DNA from: Isotricha intestinalis
Lineage: Eukaryota > Ciliophora > Litostomatea > Vestibuliferida > Isotrichidae
NCBI GenBank assembly: GCA_023807065.1
Contig: JAJJLU010004461.1
Span: 1 to 12,825 of the forward strand
Length of the DNA: 12,825 bases
Direction: 5' to 3'
Position numbers and translations under genes: made by a program. Positions 9,406 through 12,825 of this stretch are shown piece after piece. The notes beneath the pieces were generated by a model. It saw only the letters and a program-made list of their open reading frames with translations. It made no database searches and was not told where the DNA came from. The first letter of the stretch is position 1. Every line of letters starts with the position of its first letter.

Positions 9406-9858
9406 TGAAGATCTATTTTTATTTTCTGTTTTTATATTAATTTTTTTTAGGTTTTGTTTTTTTTGAATTAGGGACAATATAATATCCCTAAATTTCAATT
9501 ATATTATTTTAACTTATATATTATCTTTTCTAAAAGGTGTTTTTTGATAATAATATATTTACTATGTTCCTCATATTCCTTAAAATATATATTATTACTT
9601 TTTTCTTGATTCTATCATTTTAGATATTCTTTCTGAGTAAATCAAGAATTTTTAAAATTTAATAAAAAAAAAAAAGAAATACCAAAAAAATTTTGAAGAA
9701 AATAAGGATAAACAAATATAAAGATAATATAATTTAAAATGATAAAATAATTCAAATATAAAAGGAAAGAAGATTATTAAAATAATATTTAATTATTATT
9801 TTAAAGACAATTAATTAAATAAAAATTATATAATATAATAAATTTTGGAAATAAAAAA
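9406..9858. promoter_or_regulatory. Divergent intergenic region between MABP-like and TAF-like genes
   Basis: This 453-bp spacer holds the 5' ends of two oppositely transcribed genes. Bases 9406-9498 stay open in frame with the secreted protein and are either 5' UTR or an N-terminal extension. The rest is A/T with A and T runs. I see no defined promoter element. Confidence 0.4.
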
Positions 9859-10620
9859 ATGTTAAACAAAATGAATTTTGAAAATTACAATGATTACTTA
9901 TTATCATTAAATATATCTCAAATAGCAAGAGAATTTGGATTTAAAAAGATAGGGATTAATTCTTTATATTTAATAACTCATTTAATAAAAGGATATATAG
10001 AATTATTTGCGAAAGAAACTCAAAAATCAGTAGAAAATTCAAATAGAATGGAAAGTAATATAATAGATTTATTATTTACTTTACAAGATAATCAAATAAA
10101 TCAAAATCAAATAATTGATTATATTCATGAAAGTAAAATTAAAAATGATTTTTCTAAAAATAGATTTTTAAATAAATTAATTGAAACTGAAGAAAAAGAA
10201 AGAATTAATCAAATTTATAAAATTAATTCTAATACAGTTTCAAATGAATTAAATATTAATAAAAATATTATTAATGCTATTCCCAAACAATTAAGATTTT
10301 TTCCTAGAGATTTTAGTAATATTCCAGAAGAAAAAAATCCTTTTGAAGAAAAAGATTCTAAATTAAAAGATATTCAAAAATTTTTAGATGAAAATAATAG
10401 AAAAAGAACTCTTTCTTTTAATGATAAAAAAAATATTGATGATATTAATAATACTGTTAATTACTTTGATATGAGTAAAAAACATAATAAAAAAAAAATC
10501 AATTTTGACATTGGAAATATTTTCACTGATATTGATATTGAAGAAGAATGTGTTTTGGGGAAAAAAATTAAAAGAGAAGATAAAAATGATATTTATTCTT
10601 CTTTAGAACCAAAAAAATAA
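9859..10620 (+). CDS. TAF3/TAF8-like protein with bromodomain-associated histone fold
   Basis: A 253-residue protein. Residues about 17-75, from SQIAREFGFKKIGINSLYLI to NRMESNIIDLLFTLQD, match the BTP (bromodomain-associated) histone-fold pattern: a hydrophobic first helix, a long middle helix, and a final helix starting at R-x-E/T-x-x-D and ending in a leucine pair. In known proteins this fold occurs in TFIID subunits TAF3 and TAF8 and in SPT7-type SAGA subunits, where it pairs with TAF10. A proline-containing stretch near 144-162 (PKQLRFFPRDFSNIPEE) sits where TAF8/TAF3 carry a Pro-rich segment after the fold. The C-terminus is charged with nuclear-localisation-like basic clusters (KKHNKKK, GKKIKR). 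No PHD finger is present, which argues mildly for TAF8 or SPT7-like over animal-type TAF3. The start at 9859 has an A-rich context; a second Met lies four residues in. It is followed 101 bp later by the ArfGAP gene on the same strand, with no sign of a functional link. Confidence 0.75.
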   Translation: MLNKMNFENYNDYLLSLNISQIAREFGFKKIGINSLYLITHLIKGYIELFAKETQKSVENSNRMESNIIDLLFTLQDNQINQNQIIDYIHESKIKNDFSKNRFLNKLIETEEKERINQIYKINSNTVSNELNINKNIINAIPKQLRFFPRDFSNIPEEKNPFEEKDSKLKDIQKFLDENNRKRTLSFNDKKNIDDINNTVNYFDMSKKHNKKKINFDIGNIFTDIDIEEECVLGKKIKREDKNDIYSSLEPKK

Positions 10621-10721
10621 AAAAAATAAAGCAAAAAAATAAATATATGAAAAAATATATATTTTATAATTTAATATGAAAAATAATATAAAAAAAATAA
10701 AAGTAAAAAAACTATAAAAAA

Positions 10722-11821
10722 ATGGAAAAAAACTGTTATGAACCATCAAAAATAATGAATTACTTATATGAAAAAGATTATGAAAATAAAGTATGTGTTC
10801 ATTGTACTAATTCTTTACCAAAATTTGTATCAATAAATAATTCAATATTAATATGTTCAACATGTTATTTAAAGCATTTATCATTAGGATATAATATATC
10901 ATATGTAAGAGCAATAGGAGATGATTGGGATCCTTATTTATTATCTTTTTTGAAAGAGGAGGTAATTCTCGTTTTAAAAGATTAATTAAAAAATATAATT
11001 TAGAAAAAATTCCTTTTGAAAAATTATTTCTTTTAAGAATTTTAGAATATTATAGATTATTAATTAAATCTGAAGTGTTAGCTGATGAACCTCCTAATGA
11101 AATTGATAATAAATCCTTATTAGATAATATTGATGTTAATATTAATTATTTTCCCGAATTTGAAAATTATAAAATTTTCCAAGGAAAAAATATTGTTCAA
11201 TATAATAATCATTCTAATTTAATTAATTTATTCAGATTGATTGGAAGTGGAGCTTATTATATTCATCATAAATTAGATGAAAATGAAATATATAAAAAAA
11301 GCTTTAATAATACTGTTTACTTATTAAATGGAGTTAAAGAAGGAGGAAAAATTTTATATAAAACTACTAAGCCGGTTTTTAAATATTTATCGATTAAAAC
11401 AATTCAAGGAATAGGATATCTTTGTAGAAAAGTTATTGATGAATTAGATGATAATAATACTAATAATATTAATAATGAGAATAATAATTGTAATATAGAT
11501 GTTAATGATTTTTTAAATGTTAATAATTATGTTATTACTCCTAATTTAGATTTTCCTACTTTTGAAGAAATTATGATGGCAAATGAAAGTGAAAATTATA
11601 ATAATTGTATTAATAATCAGAATACTATTGTTTTTGATAATAATGATAATTATGGAAATTTAATAATTAATAATGTACAAAATGAAAATAATAAGTATAA
11701 TGAACAAGAAAATATTATAAATTATCAAAATAATAATTGTATATTACAAAAAAAAGACAGTAATGATATTTCTCCAATGATGGAAATTAATACTTTTGTT
11801 CAAGAAGATAATAATTCATAA
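10722..11821 (+). CDS. ArfGAP-domain protein, split by a -1 frame change, arginine finger replaced
   Basis: Residues about 11-110 form an ArfGAP zinc-finger domain: Cys-x2-Cys-x16-Cys-x2-Cys (CVHC ... CSTC, residues 25-47), then SLGYNISYVRAIGDDWDPYLLSF, the usual strand and helix. The first frame ends at 10985, but the conserved continuation GGNSRFKRLIKKYNL lies in the -1 frame from 10952 to 11821. The switch is at T TTT TTG (10946-10952). The whole protein would be about 366 residues, with an Asn-rich tail after residue about 245. ArfGAPs stimulate GTP hydrolysis on Arf GTPases on Golgi or endosomal membranes using an Arg five residues after the last Cys; here that position is Leu (CSTCYLKHLSLG), and the conserved Trp after the second Cys pair is Phe. 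So the protein probably cannot act as a normal GAP. After the domain, residues 160-245 keep a hydrophobic, helical region. The frame break could be a sequencing slip, an early pseudogene lesion or programmed frameshifting. Confidence 0.8.
10946..10952 (+). other. Slippery-like heptamer T TTT TTG at the frame change
   Basis: In the zero frame the bases read TCT TTT TTG, which fits the X XXY YYZ pattern used for -1 ribosomal frameshifting. A slip of one base back leads directly into GAA AGA GGA GGT, the conserved ArfGAP continuation. The zero frame then stops at 10983-10985. I see no strong stem-loop right after it. A missing T in a T7 run would look the same. Confidence 0.4.
11455..11490 (+). 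repeat. AAT-rich low-complexity tract encoding Asn run
   Basis: Imperfect AAT repeats at the start of the Asn-rich tail of the ArfGAP protein. Similar tracts recur to 11820. They are typical of coding DNA in very AT-rich genomes and probably disordered in the protein. Confidence 0.55.
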
Positions 11822-11945
11822 ATTATTTGTAAAAATAATCTTTAATTAATTTATAAAAAAATATATATATAAATATATAGAAAATTAAATTTGATATATC
11901 AATATTTTAATATTGAATAATTTTTTTTAATTTAATAAAATATAT
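11822..11945. other. Convergent 3' spacer
   Basis: These 124 bp separate the ends of two genes facing each other, the ArfGAP gene and the small acidic gene. They contain an alternating TA stretch near 11860-11878 and must hold both polyadenylation regions. No distinct signal stands out. Confidence 0.4.
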
Positions 11946-12290
11946 TTATAATTCTGTTCCTCTTATTTTATCATATTCTTCTTTTAAATCCATAAATCTA
12001 TTCATATAAATATTAAATAATTTCATTTCTGTTCTATTAGTAATTGTTCTTTTTATTTTCTCAAATTGATTGAAAATTTCTTGGTAAAGTAAATATATTT
12101 TATAATGATTAAATTGGAATTTTTTACATTTGTTTAATTTCTTATGAATTAATTTTAAATCATCTAAAATTTTTTTTCTATATTCTTTAACTTCTAAACT
12201 TTCTTTTTTTTCTTCTTCTTTTTTTATCCTTTCTTCATCCATTTCAGATTCTTCAAAAATTGCTTCATTAATTTCACTTTCGTCAAACAT
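11946..12290 (-). CDS. Small acidic helical protein, unrecognised
   Basis: A 114-residue protein starting MFDESEINEAIFEESEMDEE, very acidic for about 30 residues, then highly charged alpha helix (KKEYR..., HKKLNKCKKFQF, QEIFNQFEKIKRT, MDLKEEYDKIRG) to the end. No signal peptide or membrane segment. The helices could form a short coiled-coil bundle. Codon and base use match the confirmed genes, with purine-rich sense strand, and the frame is intact from a start in A-rich context to TAA. It faces away from the gene at 12370 with only 79 bp between starts. I do not recognise a family. Confidence 0.65.
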   Translation of the reverse strand: MFDESEINEAIFEESEMDEERIKKEEEKKESLEVKEYRKKILDDLKLIHKKLNKCKKFQFNHYKIYLLYQEIFNQFEKIKRTITNRTEMKLFNIYMNRFMDLKEEYDKIRGTEL

Positions 12291-12369
12291 GATTAAATAA
12301 ACTTAAATAATTTAAATAAAAAAAATAAAAATATAAAAATAAACGTATAATAAATATCAAAAAAAAAAA
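12291..12369. promoter_or_regulatory. 79-bp divergent promoter spacer
   Basis: The starts of two oppositely transcribed genes lie only 79 bp apart. The spacer is A-rich on the plus strand, ending in a run of ten or more A just before the ATG at 12370. Such a small space implies overlapping 5' UTRs or a truly shared promoter. Confidence 0.45.
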
Positions 12370-12825
12370 ATGACAGAAAATAAAGTAAATAAATACGTTC
12401 CAAAATTAGTAGATTCAAATAAAGCATATATAAAAGATATGAAAAAAAAAATAGCATTAAGTAATTATCTTTCAAATTTTAATTCAAGAGCTTCAAAAGA
12501 TTTAAATAAATTTTTAACAAATTCAAATAGAAGATATAAAATAGTAAAATGTGGGAATGGTATAGAAGAAGCTTTAAATCAAACAGTGAAAATTTATTCT
12601 CCTTTAAGTAATGCAATATTAAACAATAAATTTTATACTGAATTATCAACAATTGAAGAAGAGAAAAAATTAAAACAAATATGTAAAAATGGAATTGAAA
12701 ATAAAAAATTAATTAAACAAATTAGAGAAGATCAAATAAAAGATTCTTATTCAAATATTGAATTAAAATTTAGAGAATATTTAAATAATTTAGTTCTTGA
12801 AAAAAAAGGTTTATTAAAAGAAAAA
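12370..12825 (+). CDS. Basic hypothetical protein, cut by window end
   Basis: The frame from ATG at 12370 stays open for 152 codons to the last base of the window, so the 3' part is missing. The N-terminus (MTENKVNKYVPKLVDSNK) is followed by a Lys-rich region, a short GNGIEEALNQ segment and then charged helix (EEEKKLKQICKNGI, EDQIKDSYSNIELKFREYL). No signal peptide, membrane segment or motif is visible. Codon use matches the intact genes and the start lies in a poly-A context. It may be regulated together with the divergent gene ending at 12290. Family unknown. Confidence 0.7.
   Translation, partial: MTENKVNKYVPKLVDSNKAYIKDMKKKIALSNYLSNFNSRASKDLNKFLTNSNRRYKIVKCGNGIEEALNQTVKIYSPLSNAILNNKFYTELSTIEEEKKLKQICKNGIENKKLIKQIREDQIKDSYSNIELKFREYLNNLVLEKKGLLKEK

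Noticed and set aside
9406..9498. Longer start for the MABP-like protein
   Set aside because: It would bury an evident signal peptide 31 residues inside the protein; the ATG at 9405 directly precedes the hydrophobic segment.
10925..11821. Separate gene starting at the ATG at 10925
   Set aside because: The first residues of that frame overlap the ArfGAP domain in another frame, and the conserved GGNSRF continuation begins only at about 10958, so it is the second half of one gene.

Overview
The window is eukaryotic nuclear DNA from a very AT-rich, probably flagellated or ciliated single-celled organism. This rests on four things seen here: a kinesin of the cilium-linked kinesin-9 (KIF6/KIF9) type, a TFIID-type histone-fold protein, an ArfGAP zinc-finger protein, and a probable 35-nt GT-AG spliceosomal intron. 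All recognised genes end in TAA and carry no internal TAA, TAG or TGA, so the standard code fits and a ciliate code with TAA/TAG as glutamine does not. Spacers are almost pure A/T with long T or A runs. Proteins are rich in Asn, Lys and Ile. I cannot place the organism further; anaerobic chytrid-type fungi or another AT-rich flagellate would fit, but this is inference.

Layout. Positions 18-2486 (minus) encode a kinesin-9. Across a 209-bp spacer, a 911-residue coiled-coil plus degenerate EF-hand protein is transcribed the other way (2696-5466, plus, one proposed intron). It is probably a cytoskeletal or ciliary partner-type protein. From 5810 to about 7966 lies a plus-strand pseudogene with at least nine frame breaks, followed by short scrambled coding relics up to about 8530, one of them apparently on the minus strand. 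Positions 8848-9405 (minus) encode a small secreted protein with three MABP-like beta-prism repeats. Positions 9859-10620 (plus) encode a TAF3/TAF8-like histone-fold protein. Positions 10722-11821 (plus) encode an ArfGAP-domain protein that needs a -1 frameshift at a T6 slippery-looking site and has lost its catalytic arginine. Positions 11946-12290 (minus) and 12370 to the window end (plus) are a head-to-head pair of unrecognised genes only 79 bp apart, the second one cut off by the window.

There is no operon-like organisation and no mobile element, tRNA, rRNA or CRISPR array that I can support. The only functional link between neighbours is the divergent kinesin-9 / coiled-coil pair, which may share a bidirectional promoter. 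The most interesting points are the ArfGAP gene (arginine finger replaced by leucine, domain split over two frames), the tiny proposed intron that adds 61 residues to the coiled-coil protein, the secreted MABP-like protein, and the decayed locus in the middle.
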